A DNA stretch of 64,000 nucleotides, from NCBI RefSeq assembly GCF_017255185.1, contig NZ_JAFKCZ010000022.1, positions 1 to 64,000 on the forward strand, written 5' to 3'. Position numbers and translations under genes: made by a program. Within the stretch, counting starts at the first letter, position 1. Every line of letters starts with the position of its first letter. Positions 42,865 to 51,486 of this stretch are shown piece by piece. The notes under the pieces were generated by a model. It ran no database searches and was not told the DNA's origin. It saw nothing but the letters and a program-made list of their open reading frames with translations. This DNA comes from Parahaliea mediterranea (GTDB taxonomy: Bacteria > Pseudomonadota > Gammaproteobacteria > Pseudomonadales > Halieaceae).

Positions 42865-43171
42865 GAACCTGTCTTGTTGTCGGGAAAAGACCACAATTAT
42901 AGGCAGATCTGGTGGTAACTGCGACCAACGCACGGCCCTGCGTCTCACTGTACGCTCGTACAGGGGCTGGCTTTTTGGTCACCCCTTGATAGAATCCCTA
43001 GCCTCCACAGGGTCTCCGGCCAACTGTGCCGGGGCCTCCCGCGAGTGCCTGAATCCGGTGCTTCGCCGCTGGGCCAGAATCGACGAGGAAGCCGCCATCA
43101 GGCAACTAGACACAGTTCCAGCGGAGGCTGGCAGTGCCGCCCGGGAACCGGCGGGGGGCAGTGCGGCTCCG
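42865..43171. promoter_or_regulatory. Divergent promoter region, rfbA / glycosyltransferase
   Basis: On the minus strand a perfect TATAAT (42896-42901) stands 31 bases before the rfbA start; its -35 is weak. For the plus strand no consensus promoter stands out. The last 114 bases could be coding if the glycosyltransferase starts at a GTG near 43058. Confidence 0.4.
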
Positions 43172-44416
43172 GTGGTGCAGCACGAGCGCCCCCTGCGCAT
43201 TGCCCTGCTGGGCTACCGTTCGCAGCCCTACGGCGGCGGGCAGGGTGTCTACCTCAAGTACCTGAGCAAGGCGCTGGTCGAGGCGGGCCACAGCGTGGAT
43301 GTGATCTCGGGGCCGCCCTACCCCCACCTGGACCCGCGGGTGCGGCTGATCTGCCTGCCCAGCCTGGACCTGTTCGAAAACGGCCTGGGCTCCCTGCGAC
43401 CGCGGCACCTGCGCTCGCTGAGCAACATCATCGAGTGGTGCAGCAAGCTCAGTGGCGGTTTCGCCGAGCCCTATACCTTTGGCCGGCGGGCGGTGAAATA
43501 CCTGCGCGCCCACCGGCACGAGTACGATCTGGTGCACGACAACCAGAGCCTCAGCTACGGCATGCTGCAGCTCCAGGCCATGGGGATTCCCCTGGTCACC
43601 ACGGTGCACCACCCCATTACCAGCGATTTGCGTATCGCCCTCGGCGCCGCCAGGCGCTGGTGGGAGCGCCTGCTGATCCGGCGCTGGCATTCCTTCCTGC
43701 ACATGCAAAAGAAGGTGGTCCGCCGCCTGCACCACGTGGTGACGGTGTCGGACTGCTCGCGCCAGGATATCGCCCGGGATTTCGGCCTGCAGCCGGCGGG
43801 CATCGACCTGGTCTACAACGGCATCGACACCGCGGAGTTCCGGCCCCTGCCCGACATCCCGCGGCGCGCCCGGCGGCTGATGGCCACCGCCTCCGCGGAT
43901 GCGCCGCTGAAGGGCCTGCGCTACCTGTTGCGCGCCTACGCCAGCCTGCTGCCGCGCTATCCCGATCTGGAGTTGTTGCTGGTGGGCAAGCCACAGCCGG
44001 GCGGGCGCACCGAGCGCCTGCTGGGCCACCTCGGCATCGCCGACCGGGTGCAGTTTGTCAGCGGCATCAGCACCGCGCGGATGGTGGCCTACTACGCCGA
44101 GGCGACGGTCGCCGTGGTGCCCTCGGTGTACGAGGGCTTCGGCCTGCCTGCCGGGGAGGCCATGGCCTGCGGGGTGCCGGTGGTGTCCACCGACGGCGGC
44201 GCGCTGCCGGAAGTGGTGGGCGACGCCGGTGTGATCGTGCCGGCGAGGGACGTGTCGGCGCTGGCGGAGGCCATCGCCGGCCTACTGGAGGATCCCGCCA
44301 GGCGCGAGGCCCTGGGCGCGGCCGGCCGCGAGCGGATTGTCGAGCAGTTCAGCTGGGAGGTCTGCGCCCGGCAGATGAGCCGGTACTATCGGGAAGTGTT
44401 GCGTGCAGACGGTTGA
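43172..44416 (+). CDS. Family 4 glycosyltransferase
   Basis: GT-B fold, retaining glycosyltransferase of about 414 residues. The N-terminal half has LRIALLGYRSQPYGGGQGVYL, and the C-terminal half has the GT4 E-x7-E region (PSVYEGFGLPAGEAMACG) and NGIDTAEFRPL. The acceptor is unknown. The start is uncertain: GTG at 43172/43175 fits the fold; GTG at 43058 would add 38 residues. It overlaps the next methyltransferase by 14 bases. With the next two genes it forms a tight cassette, probably modifying an envelope polysaccharide or lipid. Confidence 0.85.
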   Translation: MVQHERPLRIALLGYRSQPYGGGQGVYLKYLSKALVEAGHSVDVISGPPYPHLDPRVRLICLPSLDLFENGLGSLRPRHLRSLSNIIEWCSKLSGGFAEPYTFGRRAVKYLRAHRHEYDLVHDNQSLSYGMLQLQAMGIPLVTTVHHPITSDLRIALGAARRWWERLLIRRWHSFLHMQKKVVRRLHHVVTVSDCSRQDIARDFGLQPAGIDLVYNGIDTAEFRPLPDIPRRARRLMATASADAPLKGLRYLLRAYASLLPRYPDLELLLVGKPQPGGRTERLLGHLGIADRVQFVSGISTARMVAYYAEATVAVVPSVYEGFGLPAGEAMACGVPVVSTDGGALPEVVGDAGVIVPARDVSALAEAIAGLLEDPARREALGAAGRERIVEQFSWEVCARQMSRYYREVLRADG

Positions 44417-45119
44417 TTTCGCGCATTTTGCCCTGCAACCCGGGGACGCGGTGCTGGACCTCGGCTGCGGCGAGGGCCGCCACGTCATCGCCGCCTACCT
44501 CGAGGGCGAGGTGCAGTCGGTGGGGGTGGACCTGGCTCTCGATGACCTGCGCACCACGCGGGAGAAATTCCAGCCCTTCGCCCGCGAGGACGACAGCCGG
44601 CGCAGTTTTTCCCTGGCCTCCGCCACCGCGCTGTCGCTGCCCTTCGCCGACAACAGCTTCGACAAGGTGATCTGTTCCGAGGTGCTGGAGCACATCCCCG
44701 ACTACCGCGGCGCCCTGGCCGAGATCCAGCGCGTGCTGAAGCCGGGTGGCCTGCTGTGCGCCAGCGTGCCGCGCCGCTGGCCCGAGAAGATCTGCTGGGC
44801 CCTGAGCGAGGCCTACCACCGGGTACCCGGCGGCCACCTGCGCATCTTCCGCGCCGACAAGTTGTGCCGGGAGATCGAGGCCCTGGGCTTTCGCGGTTAT
44901 CACCGCCACGGCGCCCACGCCCTGCACGCTCCCTTTTGGTGGTTGCGCTGCCTGTTCTGGAACAGCCAGGACAGCAACTGGCTGGTGCGCCAATACCATC
45001 GCCTGCTGGTGTGGGACCTGATGCAGCGCCCGGCGCTGACCCGCTACCTCGAGCGCGCCCTCAACCCCCTGCTCGGCAAGAGCGTGGTCATGTATTTTCG
45101 CAAGGAGGCGACGTCGTGA
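44403..45119 (+). CDS. Class I SAM-dependent methyltransferase
   Basis: 238 residues, Methyltransf_11 type: VLDLGCGEGRHVIAAYL is the SAM loop, GVDLALDDL the acidic residue and FDKVICSEVLEHIPD the following strand. The C-terminal part has two aromatic segments (APFWWLRCLFWN), suggesting contact with a lipid or membrane. The GTG start lies within the preceding gene, and its TGA overlaps the GTG of the next gene, so translation is coupled. The substrate is unknown, likely a sugar or lipid made by the glycosyltransferase. Confidence 0.85.
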   Translation: MQTVDFAHFALQPGDAVLDLGCGEGRHVIAAYLEGEVQSVGVDLALDDLRTTREKFQPFAREDDSRRSFSLASATALSLPFADNSFDKVICSEVLEHIPDYRGALAEIQRVLKPGGLLCASVPRRWPEKICWALSEAYHRVPGGHLRIFRADKLCREIEALGFRGYHRHGAHALHAPFWWLRCLFWNSQDSNWLVRQYHRLLVWDLMQRPALTRYLERALNPLLGKSVVMYFRKEATS

Positions 45120-46189
45120 GCGGTCCCTACCTCAGCCGGGGCCTGTTTCCCCACGATTTCCTGCGGCCCACGGCGGAGTTCCTGCTGCGCTCGCAACTGC
45201 CCAGTGGCGAGATCCCCTGGTTCGAGGGCGGCTACACCGACCCCTGGGACCACGTGGAGGCCGCCATGGGCCTGTCGATTGCCGGCGAGTTGGCGGCGGC
45301 GGAGCGGGCCTACGGCTGGCTGCGGGACACCCAGCTAGAGGACGGCAGCTGGTGGGCCAGCTACCGGCTGGGCGAACCCGACAACACCGAGCGCCGCGAA
45401 AGCAACTTCGTCGCCTATGCCGCCACCGGCGTCTGGCACCACTACCTGATCAGCCGCAATCACGCCTTCCTGGAGGCCATGTGGCCGATGGTGGAAGGGG
45501 CCGTCGGTTTTGTGCTCGGCCTGCAGTCGCCGGAGGGCGAAATCGACTGGGCGGTGGACGGCGACGGCAGGCCCAAGGGCGACGCGCTGGTCACCGGTTG
45601 CAGCTCGATCTACAAGAGCCTGGAATGCGCGCACAACATCGCCGAGACCCTGGGCGAATCGCGGCCGCGATGGCTGCGGGCCCGGGAGGCCCTGGGGCGC
45701 GCCCTGCGCCATAAGCCCGAGCGCTTCGACCGCACCTGGGAGAGCAAGTCCCGCTATTCGATGGACTGGTTTTACCCGGTGCTCGCCGGGGTGTTCACCG
45801 GCGCTGAGGCGCGCGCGCGACTGGCCGAGCGCTGGCAGGAGTTCGTGGAGCCGGAGCTGGGTTGCCGCTGCGTGCTCGAGGAGCCCTGGGTCACCGTGGC
45901 CGAATCCTGTGAGCTGGTGATGGCCCTGCTGGCGGCGGGGGATCACGCCCGGGCGGTGGAGTTGTACAGCTGGCTGCATCAGTGGCGGGAGGCCGATGGC
46001 GCCTACTGGACCGGCTACCAGATGGTCGAGGATTTGCTGTGGCCGGAGGAGCAGCCCACCTGGACCGCCGGGGCGATCATGCTGGCGGCGGATGCCCTGA
46101 CCCGGCACACCGCGGCCGCCGGCCTGTTTACCGAGGTCAGGTTGCTGCCAGCGGCACCGGCGCGGGGCGGACTGAAATCAAACACCTGA
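45116..46189 (+). CDS. Squalene-cyclase-like / alpha-alpha toroid protein
   Basis: 357 residues. The sequence is made of paired helices with QW-like motifs (LRDTQLEDGSWW) and acid-rich loops (DPWDHVEAAMGLSIAGE), the pattern of prenyltransferase/squalene-hopene cyclase alpha/alpha barrels, though a (alpha/alpha)6 glycoside hydrolase is also possible. The classic DxDD cyclase motif is not seen. GTG at 45116 follows AAGGAGG by seven bases. It is coupled to the methyltransferase. A cyclase-like fold linked with a glycosyltransferase and methyltransferase is uncommon. Confidence 0.65.
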   Translation: MSGPYLSRGLFPHDFLRPTAEFLLRSQLPSGEIPWFEGGYTDPWDHVEAAMGLSIAGELAAAERAYGWLRDTQLEDGSWWASYRLGEPDNTERRESNFVAYAATGVWHHYLISRNHAFLEAMWPMVEGAVGFVLGLQSPEGEIDWAVDGDGRPKGDALVTGCSSIYKSLECAHNIAETLGESRPRWLRAREALGRALRHKPERFDRTWESKSRYSMDWFYPVLAGVFTGAEARARLAERWQEFVEPELGCRCVLEEPWVTVAESCELVMALLAAGDHARAVELYSWLHQWREADGAYWTGYQMVEDLLWPEEQPTWTAGAIMLAADALTRHTAAAGLFTEVRLLPAAPARGGLKSNT

Positions 46190-46270
46190 GAGCCCGAGCC
46201 CTGATTGCGCCGCGCCGGACCGCGCCGCGGATGCGGCTCGCAAAGCCCCGGCGGCGGTGATTGAGCCCGG

Positions 46271-46888
46271 TTACAATCGCCGCAGGACCCCCAGCGTATT
46301 CACCCGCTCCACCTCCTCGAACAGGCCCGAGGCCAGCGCCATGCGGTACACGGCCCACGGCGCCTGGCCGCCCTCGAAGGGATCCGGAAACAGATCGTGC
46401 ACCGCCAGTATGCCGCCCCGGAGCAGGTGCGCGCTCCAACAGCGGTAGTCGGTGAGCGCCGCGTCCAGGCTGTGGCCGCCGTCGATAAACACCATCGCCA
46501 GGGGGGTGCGCCAGTGGCGGGCCGCCACCGCCGAGCTGCTCACCACCGGCACCACGGTGTCCTCCAGCCGCGCCGCGCGGATGTTGCGCCGGAACTCCCG
46601 CAGGGTGTCCACCAGGCCCTCGCTGTTGTCGTACAGCTCCGGGTCGTGGAACATCTCCCCGGCCTGGTGCTCCTCCGAGCCCCGGTGGTGATCCAGGGCG
46701 TACACGGTACCGCCCTGGTCGCGGCAGGCCAGGCCCAGGTAGATGGTGGATTTGCCGCAGTAGCTGCCAACTTCCAGCAGCGGGCCCAGGGGACAGCTGG
46801 CGCGGGCGTGGCGGTACAGCGCCCCGGCCTCGTCCTCGGCCAAAAAGCCCTTGATGCGGTCGATGTGCGCGGGCAGGTCGGGAATCAT
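46271..46888 (-). CDS. SAM-dependent methyltransferase, CmcI/Methyltransf_24 type
   Basis: 205 residues. The SAM loop reads LLEVGSYCGKSTIYLGLA, the acidic partner lies in YALDHHRGSEEHQ, and AMVFIDGGHSLDAALTDYRC holds the catalytic/metal Asp and Gly-His pair of this class. It is convergent with the three-gene cassette and may act in the same modification. The ATG at 46888 begins the domain (IPDLPAHIDRIKGF). There is no clear ribosome site. Confidence 0.83.
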   Translation of the reverse strand: MIPDLPAHIDRIKGFLAEDEAGALYRHARASCPLGPLLEVGSYCGKSTIYLGLACRDQGGTVYALDHHRGSEEHQAGEMFHDPELYDNSEGLVDTLREFRRNIRAARLEDTVVPVVSSSAVAARHWRTPLAMVFIDGGHSLDAALTDYRCWSAHLLRGGILAVHDLFPDPFEGGQAPWAVYRMALASGLFEEVERVNTLGVLRRL

Positions 46889-47074
46889 GTGGCGGCGTCC
46901 ATTGTCGGCAAAGCCAGCGAACTTAGCGCCTTTGCCCCGGCCTGACAAGAGCGGCTCCGGCACCTGGCGTCCCGGCAAGAACCGTCCCCTGGGCGTCGGC
47001 GGGCAAGGGCGGGTGGCCTGCCGGGCGGGCGGCGGGTATTCTCCGCATTTCACCGCCATACCACCGGAGCCCGG

Positions 47075-48346
47075 ATGCGCCTGCTTTACAGCCTGGTTTT
47101 CTACCTGCTCATGCCCTTCGTACTGGGGCGCATGCTGTGGCGCTCGCGACTGGCGCCGGCCTACCGGCGCCGGCTGGGGGAGCGGCTGGGCTTCATTCCC
47201 GCCCCCGCCGCCGGCGAGCCCGTGATCTGGGTGCACGCGGTGTCGGTGGGGGAAACCCTGGCCGCCGCGCCGCTGATCGAGGACCTGCTGGCGCGCTATC
47301 CCGGCCACCGCCTGGCGGTGACCACCACCACCCCGACCGGTTCGGAACGGGTGCGGGCCCTGTTTGGCGAGCGTGTGTTTCACGTCTACGCCCCCTGGGA
47401 CCTCCCCGGCGCGGTGAGGCGTTTTCTCAAGCGCCTGCAACCGGAGCTGCTGCTGGTGATGGAAACCGAGCTGTGGCCAAACATGCTCCACCACAGCAAG
47501 CGCCGGGGCTGCCGCATCCTGCTGGCCAATGCCCGTCTGTCGGAGCGCTCGGCGCGGGGTTACGCCCGGCTGGCGCCGCTCATCCGGCAGATGCTGGGCC
47601 AGCTGGACTGCGTCGCCTGCCAGGCCCGCGAGGACGGCGAACGCTTTGTACGGCTGGGACTGGAGCAGCGCCGCCTGCATATCACCGGCAGTATCAAATT
47701 CGACCTGGAACTCGACGCCGCGCTGCGCGACCGCGCCGCCGAATTGCGCCGTGACTTGGGTGGTGACCGGCGCCCGGTGCTGCTGGCGGCGAGCACCCAC
47801 GCCGGCGAGGACGAACAAATACTGGCGGCCTTCGGCGAGCTGCGCCGCCACGGGGACTGCCTGTTGGTGCTGGTGCCGCGACACCCGGAGCGTTTCGACG
47901 CGGTGCACGAGCTGTGCCGGCGGGCGGGCTGGCGGGTGGCGCGCCGCTCGCGCGAGGGGGTTCCGGGGGCCGGGGACGATATCCTGCTCGGGGATACCAT
48001 GGGTGAGCTGTTACTGTTGCTGGGTACCGCCAGCGTGGCCGTTATCGGCGGCAGCCTGGTGGAACACGGCGGGCACAACGCGCTGGAGGCCGCGGCCTGG
48101 GGCGTGCCGGTGGTGACCGGTCCGCACATGTTCAATTTCGAGGAAATCAGCGCACTGCTGGTGACGGCGGGGGCCATGATCCGCCTGCAGCAACCCGCCG
48201 CGCTGGCGGATACCCTGCGGGAACTGTTGGCGGATGCGCCGCGGCGGCGCGGGATGGGCGAGGCGGGACTGCGCGTGGTGGCGGACAACCGCGGCGCGCG
48301 GGAGCGCCTGCTGGCCTTGGTGGCGGAGCAGTTGCGGCCGGGCTAG
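47075..48346 (+). CDS. waaA: Kdo transferase (lipid A 3-deoxy-manno-octulosonate transferase)
   Basis: Membrane-bound GT30 enzyme that adds Kdo to lipid IVA. 423 residues, as E. coli WaaA (425). The N-terminal membrane anchor is LLYSLVFYLLMPFVLGRML. Catalytic HAVSVGETLAA and ETELWPNML, and the C-terminal GGSLVEHGGHNALEAAAWG CMP-Kdo region, are all seen. GGAG lies seven bases before the ATG. The window has the LPS-kinase-like gene nearby, so the core is probably phosphorylated, or once was. Confidence 0.96.
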   Translation: MRLLYSLVFYLLMPFVLGRMLWRSRLAPAYRRRLGERLGFIPAPAAGEPVIWVHAVSVGETLAAAPLIEDLLARYPGHRLAVTTTTPTGSERVRALFGERVFHVYAPWDLPGAVRRFLKRLQPELLLVMETELWPNMLHHSKRRGCRILLANARLSERSARGYARLAPLIRQMLGQLDCVACQAREDGERFVRLGLEQRRLHITGSIKFDLELDAALRDRAAELRRDLGGDRRPVLLAASTHAGEDEQILAAFGELRRHGDCLLVLVPRHPERFDAVHELCRRAGWRVARRSREGVPGAGDDILLGDTMGELLLLLGTASVAVIGGSLVEHGGHNALEAAAWGVPVVTGPHMFNFEEISALLVTAGAMIRLQQPAALADTLRELLADAPRRRGMGEAGLRVVADNRGARERLLALVAEQLRPG

Positions 48347-48374
48347 TGGTTCTTCCCGGCCGCGCGGTTCAGGC

Positions 48375-49790
48375 TCAGGGCGAGGCGCTGGCGGTCGGCG
48401 CCGGCGGTTCCTCCAGGGCCTCGTTCAGTGTGTATACGTCCTCGGGGCTCAGCAGGCCCGCCTGCTCCTTGAGCTGCAGCATGTCGATGATGTAATCGTA
48501 GCGGCTGTTGGCGTAGTCGCGCTGGGCGGCGAACAGGGTGTTCTGGGCATTCAGTACGTCCACCACGTTGCGGGTGCCGACTTCGTAGCCCGCCTGGGTG
48601 GCGTCCAGGGCGCTCTTGGAGGAAACGATGCTCTGTTTGCGCGCCGCGACCCGGGACACGTCGCTGACAACCGTCATGTGCAGCGAGCGGGTGTTGGTCA
48701 CCGTGTTGCGCGCCAGGTTGATGCGGTTCTCGCGGGTGGCGTTGAACTCCTCCGCGGCCTGGCGGCGGTTGGCGCTGATGGCGCCGCCGCTGAACAGGGG
48801 AACCTCCAGGCTGATCTGCCACTGGTTGGTTTCGGTGATGTTGTCGGGCGCGGTGTCGAACTGCGTCGCCGGGCGCCGGGTCAGGTCGCCGTCGGTTTCG
48901 TAGTCCTGGTAGGAGTAGCTGCCGACGATACGCGGGGCGTGTTCGTACTTGTTGGCCTTGGCGCTGTTGCGCGCGGCTTCTTCCGCGTAGCGCGCGGCCT
49001 GCAGGTCGAAGTTGTTCTCCAGCGCGAAATCGACCCAGGCGGCGCGGTCCATCGGCTCCGGCATTTTGGCCTCGAACTCTTCCTGCAGCACGTCGAGGTT
49101 GTCGTGGTGTTTGCCGGTGAGCACCGACAGGCGCTCCAGGGCGACCCTGACATTGTTTTCGTCGACGATGCGGTTTACCCGCGACAGGTCGTAGGCGGCC
49201 TGCGCCTCGTACACGTCGGTGATGGCGATCAGACCCACCTCAAAACGCTGCTGGGTCTGTTCCAGCTGGCGTTCGAAGGCGCGTTCGGCCGCCTTGGAGG
49301 CGGACAGGTTGTCCTGGGCGCGCAGCACGCCCAGGTAGGATTCCACCACGCGCACGATCAGGTTCTGCTGGTTGGCCGCGAAGGTGGCCTCGGCCTGCCG
49401 GGTAAATTCCCTGCCTGACTGGAAGGTGAACCAGGCTGGCAGGTCGAAGATGGCCTGGTTCAGGGTGACCTGGTAGCCCTCGGTGTCGGTGTCGGTGTTG
49501 GAAAACGTATCGATGTTCGTAATACTGCCGTCGTCACCGAACTGGAAGCTCTCGGCTTCCCGGTCCTGGTCGGTATTGCTGTAGTCGTAGCTGCCGTTGA
49601 CCTGGGGCAGCAGCGCGGCGCGGCCCAGGTTCTCGGTTTCCAGGTTCGCGCGGTACTGTGCCTGCTCGGCCTTGAGCTGGGCGTCGTTCTCCAGCGCCAG
49701 CTCGTAGATATCGCGCAGGGATTCCGCCTGCGCCTGGCCAACACCGAGAGAGAGTGTCAGCGCCAGCAGCGCCACTCCGGTTGTTTTCAT
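48375..49790 (-). CDS. tolC: TolC-family outer-membrane channel
   Basis: Outer-membrane exit duct for type I secretion and RND efflux pumps. 471 residues, near E. coli TolC (493 with leader). The signal peptide MKTTGVALLALTLSLGVGQAQA precedes repeated OEP coiled-coil helices (LRDIYELALENDAQLKAEQ; ALDATQAGYEVGTRNVVDVL). The ATG at 49790 has AGGGGA upstream; TTG at 49793 is one codon longer. It is divergent from the DUF1249-cpdA-parE group. Confidence 0.95.
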   Translation of the reverse strand: MKTTGVALLALTLSLGVGQAQAESLRDIYELALENDAQLKAEQAQYRANLETENLGRAALLPQVNGSYDYSNTDQDREAESFQFGDDGSITNIDTFSNTDTDTEGYQVTLNQAIFDLPAWFTFQSGREFTRQAEATFAANQQNLIVRVVESYLGVLRAQDNLSASKAAERAFERQLEQTQQRFEVGLIAITDVYEAQAAYDLSRVNRIVDENNVRVALERLSVLTGKHHDNLDVLQEEFEAKMPEPMDRAAWVDFALENNFDLQAARYAEEAARNSAKANKYEHAPRIVGSYSYQDYETDGDLTRRPATQFDTAPDNITETNQWQISLEVPLFSGGAISANRRQAAEEFNATRENRINLARNTVTNTRSLHMTVVSDVSRVAARKQSIVSSKSALDATQAGYEVGTRNVVDVLNAQNTLFAAQRDYANSRYDYIIDMLQLKEQAGLLSPEDVYTLNEALEEPPAPTASASP

Positions 49791-50052
49791 CAAAAATCCC
49801 CTGTTGCGAGCGGGTGAGCGATGCGCAGTTTAGCAGCCCGTGGCGCCCCGCGCATGTTAATAACCCGCAATAAAAGCTGCCACTGCGGCGTCGTTTGTGC
49901 CATGGTAAGTGCTACACTTTGTAATCGTCCACGGGGCGGAGGTGCTTTCGTCGAGCGATAGCGTGCGCTCGTCGCAATTGCCCGCGCTGGTCGCTGGCGC
50001 GCTTCCTTCCGTGTAACGAGTAACCCAGGCATCCCGACAGGCGGAGACAGCA

Positions 50053-50505
50053 ATGAGCGTGCAGCGGGCCCGCAAGCGGTCCTTCAAGATGGATATCGCC
50101 AGGCTTCACGCGGTTTGTGAAGCCAACTATGCGCGACTGCTGCGCCTGTTCCCGGATTATGAGCGCAGCAATCGCCGGGAGTTCCATGTCGGCGGCGCCC
50201 GCATTGTACTTGAGGTGCTGGAGCGCAGCCGCTACACCACGATATTCCGCCTGCAGCAACATCACGCCGAGGCGCGCTGGCTGGGGCGCCTGCAAATCGA
50301 GGTGCGCGCCTACCACGATGCCGGCATGCTGGAGGTCGGGGCGTTCCAGTCCCACCGCCGCGTCGCCGCGCGCTACCAGTACCCCAACTCGCACATGATG
50401 CAGGAAGACGAGAAAGTGCAGCAAAACCACTTTCTGTCGGAATGGCTGGAGCACTGCCTGGGTCACGGCCGCGCTGACTACAGCGGCGCCGTGACCGGCT
50501 CCTGA
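50053..50505 (+). CDS. DUF1249 protein (YqiB-like)
   Basis: 150 residues, cytoplasmic. The DUF1249 core has LHAVCEANYARLLRLFPDY, a strand-rich middle and the end LEVGAFQSHRRVAARYQYPN with QNHFLSEWLEHCL. The function is unknown. The place between tolC and cpdA matches E. coli yqiB. GGAG precedes the ATG. nudF, present in E. coli between tolC and yqiB, is missing here. Confidence 0.88.
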   Translation: MSVQRARKRSFKMDIARLHAVCEANYARLLRLFPDYERSNRREFHVGGARIVLEVLERSRYTTIFRLQQHHAEARWLGRLQIEVRAYHDAGMLEVGAFQSHRRVAARYQYPNSHMMQEDEKVQQNHFLSEWLEHCLGHGRADYSGAVTGS

Positions 50506-50527
50506 CCCGCGCGGAGAGCAACACCCC

Positions 50528-51373
50528 GTGCCCGAACTATCGCGCCAGCGACTGGAGATTGCCCACACAGGCCCGGTCGTTCGTATTCTGCAGTTGACCG
50601 ATTGCCACCTCGACGGGCAGCCCGGCGGCCGCCTGCTGGGCATGGACACCGACCACTCCCTGCGCGCGGTGATTGACCAGGCCCGCCGGGATATCGGCGA
50701 GGCGGACCTGGTGCTGGCCACCGGCGATCTGGCGGACGGCGGCGCACCCGCGGCCTACAGCCGGCTGCGGGGCTATCTCGACGCTCTCTGTCCGCGCCAG
50801 TTCTGGTTGCCGGGCAATCACGACGATCGCGGCGCCATGGCGGCGCAGGCGGGCGGGGCGGAGCTATTGCCTTTCGAGTTGCGCATCGGCGGCTGGCAGA
50901 TTCTCCTGCTGGATTCGCAGATACCCGGGGAGATCGGCGGCGAGCTCGGCGCCGAACAGCTGGCGATGCTCGATCGCGCCCTCGGCGAGGCCGCGAGCGA
51001 GGGCCTGCACAGCCTGGTATGCCTGCACCACCAGCCGGTACCGATCGGTTGCGCGTGGCTGGACGAACAGCGGGTCCGCGATGCCGACCAGCTGTTCCGG
51101 GTGCTGGAAGGCCGCCCCGGGGTGCGCGCCCTGCTGTGGGGCCATATCCACCAGGAGGTCGATCGCATGCGCGGTGATTTGCGCCTGCTGGCGACCCCCT
51201 CGACCTGCGTGCAGTTCGCGCCGGGCAGCGAGGATTTCCAGGCCGACGACCGGCCCCCGGGCTATCGCTGGCTGAATTTGCACGCCGACGGCCGCCTGGA
51301 GACCGGGGTGTCGCGGGTGCGGGGGGTGACGTTCGAGCTCAACCTCCACCAGCGCGGCTACCTGTCCAAGTGA
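50528..51373 (+). CDS. cpdA: 3',5'-cyclic-AMP phosphodiesterase
   Basis: Metallophosphoesterase of 281 residues that lowers cAMP. The metal motifs are in order: QLTDCHLDG, LATGDLADGG, LPGNHDDRG, CLHHQPVPIG and LWGHIHQEVD. The GTG at 50528 has GGAG 11 bases upstream. It ends 113 bases before parE, as in E. coli and Pseudomonas (minus yqiA). Confidence 0.93.
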   Translation: MPELSRQRLEIAHTGPVVRILQLTDCHLDGQPGGRLLGMDTDHSLRAVIDQARRDIGEADLVLATGDLADGGAPAAYSRLRGYLDALCPRQFWLPGNHDDRGAMAAQAGGAELLPFELRIGGWQILLLDSQIPGEIGGELGAEQLAMLDRALGEAASEGLHSLVCLHHQPVPIGCAWLDEQRVRDADQLFRVLEGRPGVRALLWGHIHQEVDRMRGDLRLLATPSTCVQFAPGSEDFQADDRPPGYRWLNLHADGRLETGVSRVRGVTFELNLHQRGYLSK

Positions 51374-51486
51374 TCGGCTGAATTTCCCGCGCCACCGGGA
51401 TGCATCCCGGGCAAGGAATTGCTGGCGTCAATCGCCGGGCCCTTGTGTACAATGGGCGCGTAAGTTCCCTGACGTATCCCGTGAGC

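Noticed and set aside
49860-50052. TPP riboswitch between tolC and DUF1249 (thiC site in some relatives)
   Set aside because: The CUGAGA and ACC.U.GAACCUGA boxes are not found and no thiC follows.
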